64,000 nt of DNA from VMCP01 sp964527775 (GCA_964527775.1 CAZGQS010000001.1:1-64000), one strand, 5' to 3'. Positions 1 through 9,581 are shown, numbered from the stretch's first letter. The notes: generated from the sequence alone by a model not told the origin. Numbers and translations are program-made.

Positions 1-217
1 CGCTTCGCTAGGACTCACGCTTCGCTAGGACTTACGCTTCGCGTGGACTCACGCTTCGCGTCGCTTTGCGCCTTCGGCGCAGCTGAAGGCTGAAGGCTGA
101 AAGCTGAATGCTGAATGCTGAATGCTGATGGCTGAGGGCTGTCGGCTGATCACCGATCACCGACTACTGATCACCGACTACTGATCACCGACTACTGATC
201 ACCGACTACCGAAAACC
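1..217. repeat. Composite tandem repeat array, modules D-B-A
   Basis: A non-coding array cut by the window edge. Bases 1-60 hold a 17-nt unit built on cgcttcgctaggact. A small hairpin follows (GCGCC-TTC-GGCGC, 68-80), then 7-nt units of the ctgaagg/ctgaatg/ctgatgg kind, then 14-nt units of the gatcaccgactact kind. It overlaps the last codons of kdsB: the TAG stop at 206-208 and the codons before it are repeat sequence. Read in the direction of kdsB, the A units run GGT...CGG downstream of the gene. Function is unknown. Confidence 0.85.
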
Positions 218-949
218 GTTCACCTCCCCCAAATCTTCCGGTGTGTCAATAGACGGACTTTCGTAGTTGGTTTCGGCGAGTGTGATGCGCAGGCCGTGCT
301 CCAACCAGCGGAGTTGTTCTAATGATTCGGCCAGTTCTAACGGGGTTTCAGAGAGGAAGGGGAGTTGTGTGAGTATGTGCGAACGGTAGGCGTACATGCC
401 TATGTGTCGGTAGTTTTTTAGGGATGAAGCATTTCGATGGAACGGAATGGGACTCCGCGAAAAATATAAGGCCTGTCCTTGAATGCCGCAGACTACCTTT
501 ACCCGATTGGGATTGGGTAAGTCCGATGGAGATAGTTCTATTTTTAAGGTGGCTATATCGGTGGAGACCGTAAAAGCATCCCCCGAAAAACAATCCAACA
601 AAGAAAAAACCTGACTTTCTTGTATGAAGGGTTCGTCGCCTTGAAGGTTCACAATCACGTCGCAGTTCCACCCTAGAATTTCAAGGGCTGCGGCGCAACG
701 GGCGGTTCCGTTGGGGAGTTCGGGTGGGGTCATGACGACGGACACGCGACTGCCAAATTCTGAAAGTACCGCTTGTTCTATTCGGGAGTCATCGGTGGCA
801 ACACAAACGCCTGTAAATCCGTCGCGAACGCAGTTTAATGCCGACTCTACCGTTCTGACAATCATGGGTTTACCGTTGATGAGTGCGAGCGGTTTCTCGG
901 GGAAACGCGTGCTGCCTATTCGGGCCGGTATGATGATTCCGTAGGTCAT
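206..949 (-). CDS. kdsB: 3-deoxy-manno-octulosonate cytidylyltransferase (CMP-Kdo synthetase)
   Basis: This cytosolic enzyme activates Kdo with CTP to give CMP-Kdo, the donor for the inner core of lipopolysaccharide. The 247-residue protein has the family length. Its N-terminal nucleotide-binding signature IPARIGSTRFPEKPL is at 7-21, the substrate loop NLQGDEPFI at 101-109 and IDTPEDL at 234-240. The start overlaps the stop of the upstream alkaline phosphatase gene by 4 bp, so the two are probably translated as a coupled pair. The last residues NGFR and the stop codon lie within the repeat array downstream, so the C-terminus may have been rewritten by the repeat. Identification is secure. Confidence 0.95.
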   Translation of the reverse strand: MTYGIIIPARIGSTRFPEKPLALINGKPMIVRTVESALNCVRDGFTGVCVATDDSRIEQAVLSEFGSRVSVVMTPPELPNGTARCAAALEILGWNCDVIVNLQGDEPFIQESQVFSLLDCFSGDAFTVSTDIATLKIELSPSDLPNPNRVKVVCGIQGQALYFSRSPIPFHRNASSLKNYRHIGMYAYRSHILTQLPFLSETPLELAESLEQLRWLEHGLRITLAETNYESPSIDTPEDLGEVNGFR

Positions 950-2010
950 TCTCCGAAAGCTTGCAATATTTTTGCGTTTAAGGTATTGTTTTCGTAGACG
1001 CCTTTGAAGAGCTCTGATTGTGGACCAAAACTAAAAACGGGAACGGGAATTCCGGTGTGATCTTTGGTTGAAAATTTGGAAACTGGTCGGCCAGCAGCCT
1101 TGTCATAGCCTGGTAGGGTCAATCCGCCGGTTTCATGGTCAGCGGTAATGATGACCAAGGTTTCGCCGTTTTCTTTGGCCCAAGCGCCAATGGCACCAAT
1201 GGTTTTATCGAAATCTAACGTTTCGGTGATGACGTAATCAGCATCGTTGTCGTGTCCGCCCCAATCAATTTGACTTCCTTCAATCATTAAGAAAAAGCCG
1301 TTGGGATTTTGAGACAGGTTGCGAATGGCAGTCATGCTGGCGTCAAGCAAAAAATCTCCGCGTCCTTCGCGGTGTTTGGGCACATTGTTGCTGGTGTCGT
1401 AGAAGGCAATAAACTTTGGCGTTGCAATCTTTTTAAGGGAGTCTTTGCTGCATACAAATCGTTGATAACCAGCTTGTGAGAGTTTGCTGCTATCGAACCA
1501 AGGGTATCCGCCGCCTATGGCAACGTCAATGAATCCGCCGTAAAAATCATTGGCAATTTCTTTGTCCATGTAACGACTCACTTGGTGGGCATAGAAAGAA
1601 GCGGGAGTGGCGTGTGTAAGTCCACAAGTAGCAACCAAACCAGTACCTTTTCCTTTGACGTGTAACATTTCAGAAAGGGTGAACGCCGGAGTAGAATCGG
1701 CGCGAACGCCAATAGCTTTGTTGTAGGTTTTTTCTCCGATGGAAATGGCGGTTGCACCGGCTCCTGAATCAGTAACCCAATTGCTTGAGCTGGATGTTTT
1801 GCTGAGGCCAATGTGTTCTACCATATTGAATACCTGAAGGTTATCTTTGGTGCTGGCTTGAGCTGCAGACCATTGTGCTAAGCCGGTTCCGTCACCAATT
1901 AACAGGATGATGTTTTTTGGTTTTTTGGGGGACGTTGACACGGTTGGGGCCTGAGAAAATGCAACATTCATTGCAGAGATCAGAAGAGATGCCAAAAGGA
2001 TTCTTTTCAT
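946..2010 (-). CDS. Exported alkaline phosphatase (PhoA-type)
   Basis: This is a secreted phosphomonoesterase that releases phosphate from organic esters in the periplasm or outside the cell. It has 354 residues and a signal peptide (about 1-19, ending AFSQ). Metal-site motif IGDG is at 38-41, the nucleophile Ser82 in DSGAGAT at 81-87, and DHETGG at 291-296. This set is typical of the alkaline phosphatase superfamily. It is the first gene of a probable two-gene unit with kdsB, overlapping it by 4 bp. A TAACTTTG promoter motif ends only four bases before the ATG, so the transcript may be nearly leaderless. Nothing in the sequence shows phosphate control. Family call is firm; substrate is not known. 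Confidence 0.9.
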   Translation of the reverse strand: MKRILLASLLISAMNVAFSQAPTVSTSPKKPKNIILLIGDGTGLAQWSAAQASTKDNLQVFNMVEHIGLSKTSSSSNWVTDSGAGATAISIGEKTYNKAIGVRADSTPAFTLSEMLHVKGKGTGLVATCGLTHATPASFYAHQVSRYMDKEIANDFYGGFIDVAIGGGYPWFDSSKLSQAGYQRFVCSKDSLKKIATPKFIAFYDTSNNVPKHREGRGDFLLDASMTAIRNLSQNPNGFFLMIEGSQIDWGGHDNDADYVITETLDFDKTIGAIGAWAKENGETLVIITADHETGGLTLPGYDKAAGRPVSKFSTKDHTGIPVPVFSFGPQSELFKGVYENNTLNAKILQAFGE

Positions 2011-2014
2011 GGTG

Positions 2015-2022
2015 CAAAGTTA
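2015..2022 (-). promoter_or_regulatory. Promoter -7 element TAACTTTG for the alkaline phosphatase gene
   Basis: Read on the minus strand, TAACTTTG matches the Bacteroidota -7 consensus TAnnTTTG. It is followed by CACC and the ATG, which leaves almost no room for a 5' leader. Confidence 0.55.
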
Positions 2023-2133
2023 ACGCCAAAACGCGGGCTTTTCTTTAAGTTAGCAATAAGTAATCGTGAATTGAGTGTGTATGGTCACAGTATTTTCGAT
2101 AAGTGGTTGTATTTTCGTGGTTGAAATTTCATT

Positions 2134-3756
2134 ATGAACGGATTTTTTCACATTCCAAAGGCTAAAAACGAGCCTGTTTACGACTACGCTCCTGGGAGCA
2201 ATCAACGCGAAAACCTTCAGGCAGCTCTAAATAAATGGCGCTCTGAAGTGATCAATATTCCCATGTATATTGGGGGAAAAGAAGTTCGTACGGGTATAGT
2301 ACAACAGATTTATCCTCCGCATGATTTGAAGCACAAAATTGGGGAATTTCACGTGGGCAATGCAGATCACGCAAAACAGGCTATTGAAGCGGCGCTTGCA
2401 GCTAAATCAGCTTGGGAAGAACTCCCGTGGGAGCAAAGAGCCGCAATCTTTTTGAAAGCCGCTGAGCTGTTTGCAACCAAATACAGATACGACATCAATG
2501 CGGTGACTATGTTGGCGCAAAGCAAGAACTGTTACCAAGCCGAAATTGATGCAGTGTGTGAATTGGTTGATTTCTTGCGTTTTAACGTTCAGTATATGGC
2601 TGAAATTTACAGCGAACAGCCCGGTGAAAATTCACCCGGAATCTGGAATCGTTTGGAATATAGAGCTTTAGAAGGATTCGTATTTGCGGTGACACCTTTC
2701 AATTTTACAGCCATTGCAGGTAACTTGCCCACAGCTGCAGCTTTGATGGGAAATGTGGTGGTTTGGAAACCAGCCGATACCCAAATTTATAGCGCTAATT
2801 TGTTGATGAGGGTGTTCCGCGAGGCAGGTTTGCCTGACGGTGTCATCAACATCATTTACGGCGATGGACCAGCCATTGGAGACGTGGTTTTCAATCACCC
2901 TGATTTTTCAGGTTTGCATTTTACAGGTTCAACCGGCGTGTTCAGACACATGTGGAAGACCATTGGTGAAAATATTGCTAAATACCGCAGCTACCCCAGA
3001 ATTGTGGGTGAAACCGGAGGAAAAGACTTCATTTTAGCTCATAACTCCGTAGATCAAAAAGCCTTGGTTGCAGCCATCATCAGAGGGGCGTTTGAATTCC
3101 AAGGACAAAAATGCTCCGCAGCTTCGAGAGTGTACATTCCTCAAAGCATTTGGCCTTCGGTGAAGGAAGATTTGTTGGCAGAGATGAAAACCATCAAAGT
3201 AGGACCAACCGAAGACTTCACCAATTTTGTGAATGCGGTGATTGACGAAAGAGCCTTCGATAAAATTGCTCGTTACATTGACCAAGCAAAAAATGACGGC
3301 GTAGAAATTTTGCACGGCGGTACTTACGATAAAACCAACGGTTATTTCATTGATCCAACCATCATTTTGGCCAATGATCCTAAATATACTACCATGTGCG
3401 AAGAAATTTTTGGGCCCGTTTTGACCATCTACGTTTACGAAGATTCAAAATGGAACGAAATATTCAAACTCATTGATTCTACCAGCGAGTATGCTTTGAC
3501 TGGGGCGGTATTGGCGCAAGATAGACAAGCTATTGCCGACGCAACTTGGGCTTTGAGACACAGCGCAGGAAACTTCTACATCAATGACAAGCCAACAGGT
3601 GCAGTTGTTGGACAACAACCCTTTGGTGGTGGTCGAGGAAGTGGAACCAACGACAAAGCAGGTGCAAAAGTGAATCTTTTGAGATGGACTTCTCAGAGAA
3701 CCATTAAGGAGACTTTCAATCCTCCTACAGATTATAGATACCCGTTCTTGGGTTAA
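2134..3756 (+). CDS. pruA: L-glutamate gamma-semialdehyde dehydrogenase (1-pyrroline-5-carboxylate dehydrogenase)
   Basis: Oxidises glutamate-gamma-semialdehyde to glutamate with NAD+, the second step of proline breakdown. The 540-residue protein matches the long single-domain form found in bacteroidetes and eukaryotes, not the PutA fusion. The catalytic Glu293 sits in VGETGGKDF and the nucleophile Cys327 in FQGQKCSAASR; the NAD-binding fold covers roughly 180-290. It is a monocistronic gene divergent from the alkaline phosphatase gene. A TATTTTCG motif at 2110-2117 is a possible promoter. No proline dehydrogenase gene is in the window. Identification is secure. Confidence 0.95.
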   Translation: MNGFFHIPKAKNEPVYDYAPGSNQRENLQAALNKWRSEVINIPMYIGGKEVRTGIVQQIYPPHDLKHKIGEFHVGNADHAKQAIEAALAAKSAWEELPWEQRAAIFLKAAELFATKYRYDINAVTMLAQSKNCYQAEIDAVCELVDFLRFNVQYMAEIYSEQPGENSPGIWNRLEYRALEGFVFAVTPFNFTAIAGNLPTAAALMGNVVVWKPADTQIYSANLLMRVFREAGLPDGVINIIYGDGPAIGDVVFNHPDFSGLHFTGSTGVFRHMWKTIGENIAKYRSYPRIVGETGGKDFILAHNSVDQKALVAAIIRGAFEFQGQKCSAASRVYIPQSIWPSVKEDLLAEMKTIKVGPTEDFTNFVNAVIDERAFDKIARYIDQAKNDGVEILHGGTYDKTNGYFIDPTIILANDPKYTTMCEEIFGPVLTIYVYEDSKWNEIFKLIDSTSEYALTGAVLAQDRQAIADATWALRHSAGNFYINDKPTGAVVGQQPFGGGRGSGTNDKAGAKVNLLRWTSQRTIKETFNPPTDYRYPFLG

Positions 3757-3760
3757 TTAT

Positions 3761-4747
3761 TTAGGCATGTTTTAGAGCAAGAAGGAGCATTTTAACGTGG
3801 TTCTTCTTGCTTTCCATGTCAACAATCAGCTCCTTTCTGGGGATGATGTTTAAATCCAAATGCCCGTATTTCTTTTGAACCTTTAAAAAGGTTTTACACG
3901 CTAAAAGTCCCCCGGAAGTCATCAACATCAATTCACGCCAGAAGCACTCGGTTTGCTTTCGAGGATAGGGTAGAAGGTCAATTTCGTGTTTGAGGGACAG
4001 TACCTCGTGTTGAAAACGGCGATAAATGGGTTCGAAATCAGTGGTGTAATCATTGGCCAAGGTTTGAAGTCCTTCGTGATAGTCATCATAGAGGTCAAAA
4101 ATATCGTCCATGAATTGGCCCACAATTCCAAGTTGATGGAGCATTTTAAGTTCTTGAGGGTGAATGTCTTCGGCGATGAGACTTCGGAACACCCAAGCGC
4201 TTACAATTCCTTTTTGCTGAGAAATGGCGTACTTGGATGATCTATCTAATTGATGGTTATTTAGTTGCTTTGAATCAAGTTGCGCTTGATAGACCTGACT
4301 GAAATACTGGTAGAACCGGGGAACATCAGATACATTTTGGTACACCTGCGTCAAAAGGTAGGCGTAGGCAATTTCTGAGGGACTTTTCAGCGGAAGGTCA
4401 ATCTTTTGTTGAATGAGTTGCAGCAATTCATCGGGGGTGTGCTGGTTTTGGTCAAAAAAGTCATCAAAAAAGGGTCCAGATGCGCAGGCATATAGGGTAG
4501 CCTTCATTTCGTTTGCAGACAATTTTCGTCCCAAATAACGCGCAATTCCGAGGTTCAAAACCCCGTGTACCAATGCGTATTGGCTGACCCTGTGAAACGC
4601 TTTTTTATGGTTGAGAATTTGCTTGGCAGCCTCTGGAAGTAAGGGGTCTTTGCGAAGGTTTTCCAATTCATGGTTGATGTTTTTGACATCGCTCAAAACC
4701 TGTTTCACTACAGATGGATATTTCCAAACGTTCACCCAAAATCCCAT
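3761..4747 (-). CDS. Class I isoprenoid-synthase-fold protein (class 1 isoprenoid biosynthesis enzyme)
   Basis: A 328-residue, mostly helical protein with two aspartate-rich motifs, DDFFD at 95-99 and DDIFDLYDD at 214-222. These are the two Mg2+-diphosphate binding motifs of class I prenyltransferases and terpene synthases. The product cannot be told from sequence, and it lacks other clear marks of farnesyl/geranylgeranyl diphosphate synthases. I chose the ATG at 4747, seven bases after the stop of ltaE; an in-frame ATG at 4810 would overlap ltaE by 56 bp and is less likely. It may be the last gene of a unit with ltaE and the large secreted protein. Fold assignment is fairly sure; reaction is unknown. 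Confidence 0.7.
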   Translation of the reverse strand: MGFWVNVWKYPSVVKQVLSDVKNINHELENLRKDPLLPEAAKQILNHKKAFHRVSQYALVHGVLNLGIARYLGRKLSANEMKATLYACASGPFFDDFFDQNQHTPDELLQLIQQKIDLPLKSPSEIAYAYLLTQVYQNVSDVPRFYQYFSQVYQAQLDSKQLNNHQLDRSSKYAISQQKGIVSAWVFRSLIAEDIHPQELKMLHQLGIVGQFMDDIFDLYDDYHEGLQTLANDYTTDFEPIYRRFQHEVLSLKHEIDLLPYPRKQTECFWRELMLMTSGGLLACKTFLKVQKKYGHLDLNIIPRKELIVDMESKKNHVKMLLLALKHA

Positions 4748-4754
4748 ATCCAAA

Positions 4755-5792
4755 CTATTTAAATTGAAGCAGTATTTCGCAAGCCCTTTCAATGTCAGTC
4801 GACTGAACATTCAAATGCGTGACCAACCGAATTTTAGATCCGCCCATCGATGACAATTTCACCCCGTTCTGATTCATGAATTGAATGAAGTGCTTGGGAT
4901 TGATTTCGGGGCGTAATTCAAAGATCACAATGTTGGTCTCAACGGGCATGATAGATTGAACAAAGGAGCACTGTAGAAGCGTTTTTTCCAGCAAAAGCGC
5001 GTGGTTGTGATCTTCTTGCAGACGATTCACCTGATGTTCTAAGGCATAATGTGCTGCCGCTGCTAAAAATCCGGCTTGTCGCATGCCTCCGCCCATCACC
5101 TTTCTAACCCTTCGGGCTTGATGTATGAATTCACGAGATCCCAATAAAAGACTTCCCACGGGAGCGCCCAAACCCTTGCTCAAACAGATGGAAATGCTGT
5201 CAAAAGGCGTGCCCCATTCTTTAGCGTGTTCTTGCCAAGGTCTGCCGTCTTGTTGACTGTAATAAATCAGTGCATTCATCAGTCGGGCACCGTCAAGGTG
5301 CAGAGACAAACCATGCGTTTCACAAAGCGTTTTAATGCGCTGAATTTCACTCAAATTATAGCAACTTCCACCGCCTCGGTTGCAGGTGTTTTCGAGGGAC
5401 ACTAAACGGGTACGAGCCTTGTGAGGATCGTCAGGGTTGATGCAGGCCTCAATTTGTTCAGCAGTGATTCTGCCTCGATCTCCAGAGATTAATCGAACTT
5501 GGCTTCCTGAATTTTTAGCAATACCGCCCCCTTCGTAAAAATAAACGTGTGAGCCCTCTTCGCAAATCACTTCGTCGCCCGGACGGGTATGAACGTTGAT
5601 GGCAATTTGATTGGTCATGGTTCCCGACGGACAAAACAAGGCCGCCTCAAATCCGAATAACGCAGCTGAAAATTCTTGCAGAGCATTGATAGAAACATCT
5701 TCCTGAAAAACATCGTCACCCACCTGCGCACGGAACATGGCATCACGCATTTCTGGGGTGGGAAGGGTAAAAGTATCTGACCTGAATTCCAC
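4755..5792 (-). CDS. ltaE: Low-specificity L-threonine aldolase
   Basis: A PLP enzyme that cleaves threonine or allo-threonine to glycine and acetaldehyde in the cytosol. The 345-residue length fits the family. The N-terminus FRSDTFTLPTPEMR, the SLENTCNRGGG segment near 132-142, the LHLDGARLMNA segment with the cofactor-binding Asp near 165-175, and the PLP lysine Lys206 in SICLSKGLGAPVGS are all present. Its stop is seven bases upstream of the isoprenoid-synthase-like gene, and its start is 14 bases after the stop of the large secreted protein gene, so all three could share a transcript. Identification is secure at family level. Confidence 0.9.
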   Translation of the reverse strand: MEFRSDTFTLPTPEMRDAMFRAQVGDDVFQEDVSINALQEFSAALFGFEAALFCPSGTMTNQIAINVHTRPGDEVICEEGSHVYFYEGGGIAKNSGSQVRLISGDRGRITAEQIEACINPDDPHKARTRLVSLENTCNRGGGSCYNLSEIQRIKTLCETHGLSLHLDGARLMNALIYYSQQDGRPWQEHAKEWGTPFDSISICLSKGLGAPVGSLLLGSREFIHQARRVRKVMGGGMRQAGFLAAAAHYALEHQVNRLQEDHNHALLLEKTLLQCSFVQSIMPVETNIVIFELRPEINPKHFIQFMNQNGVKLSSMGGSKIRLVTHLNVQSTDIERACEILLQFK

Positions 5793-5806
5793 AGGGTAAA
5801 GATACT

Positions 5807-8800
5807 TTATTGAGGTTGAATCACCACTTTTCCTTTGTGGAGAAACTGATAATTCTGACCATCGTAGCTGCCCTCTAGTACCACAAAATACAACCCAGGT
5901 AATTCGGTATGAATTTTGCTGTATTTGTCAATCTGTTGTTGATCAACAAGTTGACCAGAGGTGTTGTAAAAGCTCAATTTGTAATGTTCGTATGGGCTTT
6001 GCTTGATCAAGTCTTCCAAACCGTTTTTCTCTACCACTTGAACCCGCTGCATAGCGGTGTCTTTGCAGCCCATCACGCTGCTGCTCACCAACGATATCCA
6101 ATATTCTGCTGGAATGGCTGGATAGGTAAATTGGAAGTTTCTATCAGTAGAGTTGTCTGAAGGGTTTCCAGTGCCAGGGTTCCACAGAAAGGTCAGTGTT
6201 GAATTTTCTTCAATGCTGGAATTGTTGATGATGTCAATTTTGGGTGATTCAGTGGTTAAAACTGAATCGTTGTTCATGTTGAAACGGGATTCTGGCGTTT
6301 GGAAAATCCTGAAACTCACATCCGATGTGTCTGAACATCCGTCGCTGGGACCTATATACTGCGCTTCCCAAAGTCCGGCACGAGCCGTTTTGGGCATGAT
6401 GCGCTGATCAATCAATTGCGTACCCAAAACCACGGGATTCACCTGATTGTCAAAACGGGTCAATCTGAAAATGCCATTTTGAGCCGATTTTCCTTCGAGT
6501 TTCACTTCTTTCAATAGGTCGTAAGGTTGATTTTGGCAAATGAAAAATCCCTCGGTAAACTGAAATTTGGGCTCGTTGATCACAGTAACAGTGAGCGTAT
6601 CAGTGTATTTGCATTGAGTGGTTTGAGCATTGGCGGTTACCAAAATGCGGTAAGGTCCTGCAAATTGCTCTTCTTTTTTCGGGCCCACATTCAGCAGGGT
6701 TCCTTGGTTATTTTTAATCAACCATCCTTGAGACGGCGGCGATGGGTTTCCGGCAGGAATCTCAATAATTTGAAATTCATGGATGATGGGGTGCAATTTG
6801 CCGTTAATCAGTTCATCTAGGGAAGTGTAGGTTTCATTCTGACAGATTTCTTTATAAACACCTGAAAACTTGGGGTGGTCATAAACTTTCAATTGAAAAC
6901 TATCCATCGAGGAACACTGAAAAGTATCGGTGATTTTCACCCGAACAATGGGAAAAGATTTTCCGTCCACAAAAACATCATTGAATTTAAAAACACCGTT
7001 TTGAATGGTATTTGGCGCCGAGCAGGTGAACTGGTATTGGTAGGAACCATCAAAGGGTAAGTCAGTTAGCTTGATTTCGGCTTGTTTGCCGCACACACTC
7101 AATGCCTCTTTGAATTTGGGTTGGGGAAGGGGCACCACGCTGAAATCTTGGGAGTCTCTGGCGGTGCAACCAGAGCTGTCAATAGCTTCGATATACATCC
7201 TGAACGCACTGTCTTGGGGCTTGAATTTCTGGGGATGTTGAATCGTTTCGCCTTTCAAGGTGTATTTTACCAATGCCAAGCCCTTCATATTTTTGGAATT
7301 AATGCCCAAAGTCAGAGAGTCGCCGGAGCACAAATTCAGACTTTTGTAATACTTAATTTCAGCTGCCTTGGCAAAAACAAAGGTGTCTTTCCATTCCGGG
7401 AAACTGTAATCGGGATGAGATAGAACCAGTTGAAGGTACTTTTTCCCCTTAGGAAGTTGGGGCGAATTCAGCGGATTGGAATTGTATTTATACACCACTT
7501 TGGTGGCTGAATCTTGAATCAACCACTGCAAGCTGAGGTTTCCTTTAATCACCGAAGTATCAACGGTGGCCTTCAAATTCAAGGACTCACAATGGTTTTC
7601 TGAAACCGTTACACCTACTTGCCCCTTTTTCTTCACTTTGATGGAAATTCGCTTGAAGGCTCCTGTAGGATTAGGGCAGTACCTGTCTGTGGCATAGAGA
7701 TTCACAAACAAACGGTCATTTTTAAAGTCTGCTGCTGTGGGAACGAACTTGATTTGTACTTTTTTATTTTTTGATTTGGGATTTAAAACCGTCACCTGAA
7801 TTCTAGGGTCACTGCTTGTGTATTGAACATCGATGGTATCTGTTTTGGTGATGGATCCTGAAAAGCGGTCGTTGACGTTGAACTCAGCCACGAGCGTATC
7901 ACCCACGAAGGCGTCATAGGCATCCAATGATTTTATTTCTGGCGACAAATTGGCTGACTGTTGATCTCCAATGAGCCAATAATATTCCTTGAGTTGTCGG
8001 GAAACGAGCACAAGATTGCCGTTGGTGTCTGCCTTGTATTCGCGCACGGTAACAGCAAAATTGACGGTTTGTTGCACATTTTGGCTGTAGAAGACCATTC
8101 TTCCGCTGTTGCTGTCTAAAAATACGCCGTTGGGCAACTGTAAGTTCGGATTGGCATTGCATGCCGCTGAAGAGCCATTGCAGTTGGCAGGGAAAGGCTG
8201 AAGGGTACCGGTGGTGTAGTTAACTTGTGCCGTTGCGCTGTTGTAGCATTTATCAAACGAGTACCTTAAAACATCACCGTCTTCATCGCTTGCCGAAAGC
8301 GGAACTTCCTGGGTCACGAAATAATCAAATTTTGAAGGGATGTTCAACGGGTACTTGGGCGATTGGTTCATCCAAGACAGGGTTTTACGGAGATTTCCGA
8401 AGTATATGGTCAACGGAATGTACATTTCTGTCCCCGTTGTTGAGTGGTTGGTGATCCCTAAATTGCGGCAGCAAATAGAAGCTATGAATTTCACCTCTTG
8501 ACAAGAAGAAGAGTCGAGCAGTACTTTAAAAGGCCCTTGTTTTAGGGAAAAGGTATCCCAAAATTCATGAAGTTCAAATCCGTTGCCGGTGCCGTAGGTG
8601 TTTTGCGGACTGCAGGGCGCTTTGGCCCCTTGGCACAGAAAGGTGATGTCGGTAATTTTCTTGCGAACGCCCACTTTTTTATTTCCTGAACCGCATTTAT
8701 TGAAGGAGGTGGAGTTTCCAATTTGATAAAATAAGGTGATTGAATTGGAATTGAGTGCTGTTCCACGGCAATCGCGAATCATGAAGGTTTTCACCACCAG

Positions 8801-8902
8801 CAAGCTGTCTTTGGTGATTGCATATTCAAGATGCCCCCCTCTGCTCCAAGTGGCACTGATAAATCCTAAAAATAAAATGATAGAGAGTATAAATCTTTTC
8901 AT
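5807..8902 (-). CDS. Large secreted protein with Ig/PKD-like repeats and a type IX sorting domain
   Basis: A 1031-residue exported protein. A signal peptide covers about 1-20. The middle contains many beta-rich segments separated by cysteine-containing stretches (for example SVCGKQAEIKLTDLP and CQNETYTSLDEL), typical of bacteroidete surface proteins with Ig-like or PKD-like modules. The last ~70 residues (LSFYNTSGQLVDQ through KGKVVIQ) look like a type A C-terminal domain that directs export through the type IX secretion system. The ligand or function is not evident. It is the first gene of a possible three-gene unit. It may be a surface adhesin; that is inference only. Confidence 0.75.
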   Translation of the reverse strand: MKRFILSIILFLGFISATWSRGGHLEYAITKDSLLVVKTFMIRDCRGTALNSNSITLFYQIGNSTSFNKCGSGNKKVGVRKKITDITFLCQGAKAPCSPQNTYGTGNGFELHEFWDTFSLKQGPFKVLLDSSSCQEVKFIASICCRNLGITNHSTTGTEMYIPLTIYFGNLRKTLSWMNQSPKYPLNIPSKFDYFVTQEVPLSASDEDGDVLRYSFDKCYNSATAQVNYTTGTLQPFPANCNGSSAACNANPNLQLPNGVFLDSNSGRMVFYSQNVQQTVNFAVTVREYKADTNGNLVLVSRQLKEYYWLIGDQQSANLSPEIKSLDAYDAFVGDTLVAEFNVNDRFSGSITKTDTIDVQYTSSDPRIQVTVLNPKSKNKKVQIKFVPTAADFKNDRLFVNLYATDRYCPNPTGAFKRISIKVKKKGQVGVTVSENHCESLNLKATVDTSVIKGNLSLQWLIQDSATKVVYKYNSNPLNSPQLPKGKKYLQLVLSHPDYSFPEWKDTFVFAKAAEIKYYKSLNLCSGDSLTLGINSKNMKGLALVKYTLKGETIQHPQKFKPQDSAFRMYIEAIDSSGCTARDSQDFSVVPLPQPKFKEALSVCGKQAEIKLTDLPFDGSYQYQFTCSAPNTIQNGVFKFNDVFVDGKSFPIVRVKITDTFQCSSMDSFQLKVYDHPKFSGVYKEICQNETYTSLDELINGKLHPIIHEFQIIEIPAGNPSPPSQGWLIKNNQGTLLNVGPKKEEQFAGPYRILVTANAQTTQCKYTDTLTVTVINEPKFQFTEGFFICQNQPYDLLKEVKLEGKSAQNGIFRLTRFDNQVNPVVLGTQLIDQRIMPKTARAGLWEAQYIGPSDGCSDTSDVSFRIFQTPESRFNMNNDSVLTTESPKIDIINNSSIEENSTLTFLWNPGTGNPSDNSTDRNFQFTYPAIPAEYWISLVSSSVMGCKDTAMQRVQVVEKNGLEDLIKQSPYEHYKLSFYNTSGQLVDQQQIDKYSKIHTELPGLYFVVLEGSYDGQNYQFLHKGKVVIQPQ

Positions 8903-9041
8903 AGGCTAAATTCGAATATAACTATAAATCAACCAATCACCTAATCAACTTTATGGCGCCATGAATGTTGGTGGCGGGCGCGTCAGGGCCGTTTAAATAT
9001 CCTCAGGAAGAAAACATAGAGAAGAGACCAGGAAATTTCAT

Positions 9042-9389
9042 TCACTCTGGGGCTTGTTGATTGAGGAAAGTCAATTGGTCAAAATAACCTCTTTGGTAGG
9101 TGATGAGTTGGTTTTCAATCCAAAAAACGATGCATCCGCGGAGCCCTTTGGGGTCTTTCCATTCAAGGATGGCTACATGGTCATCTTGGAAGATATTTTC
9201 AATCAAGCAAAGCATATCAAATTGTTCAAATTCGTCTTGAAATCTCTGTTGGATGTCTTTTTTTCCTCTGATAAATCCGATGGCAGTTTGATGATTAACA
9301 GCATTTTCATGGTAAAGTTGCCCCAATCCTTTAAAATCAGAGTCATTGAAACGTTGAACCCAAAGTTCTACTAATTCTCGCGCAGTCAT
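9042..9389 (-). CDS. SnoaL-like / NTF2-fold protein
   Basis: A 115-residue cytosolic protein with the pattern of the SnoaL-like branch of the nuclear transport factor 2 fold: an N-terminal helix LVELWVQRFNDSDFKGLGQLYHENAVNH, a GKKDIQQRFQDEF segment, then alternating beta strands ending in YQRGYFDQL. The family includes polyketide cyclases, isomerases and many proteins without known activity, so no reaction can be assigned. It lies just outside the left edge of the tRNA-bounded island. It appears to stand alone. Confidence 0.7.
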   Translation of the reverse strand: MTARELVELWVQRFNDSDFKGLGQLYHENAVNHQTAIGFIRGKKDIQQRFQDEFEQFDMLCLIENIFQDDHVAILEWKDPKGLRGCIVFWIENQLITYQRGYFDQLTFLNQQAPE

Positions 9390-9450
9390 GTGAAATTGGG
9401 TTTAAATTTAGGTGAAATTTCGAATTTACTTTGTAATTAAAAGAATAAAT

Positions 9451-9536
<86 letters not shown>

Positions 9537-9581
9537 GGTATTTTACATTTTGTTAAAGTTGTTGGGATGTCCAGCTTACAT

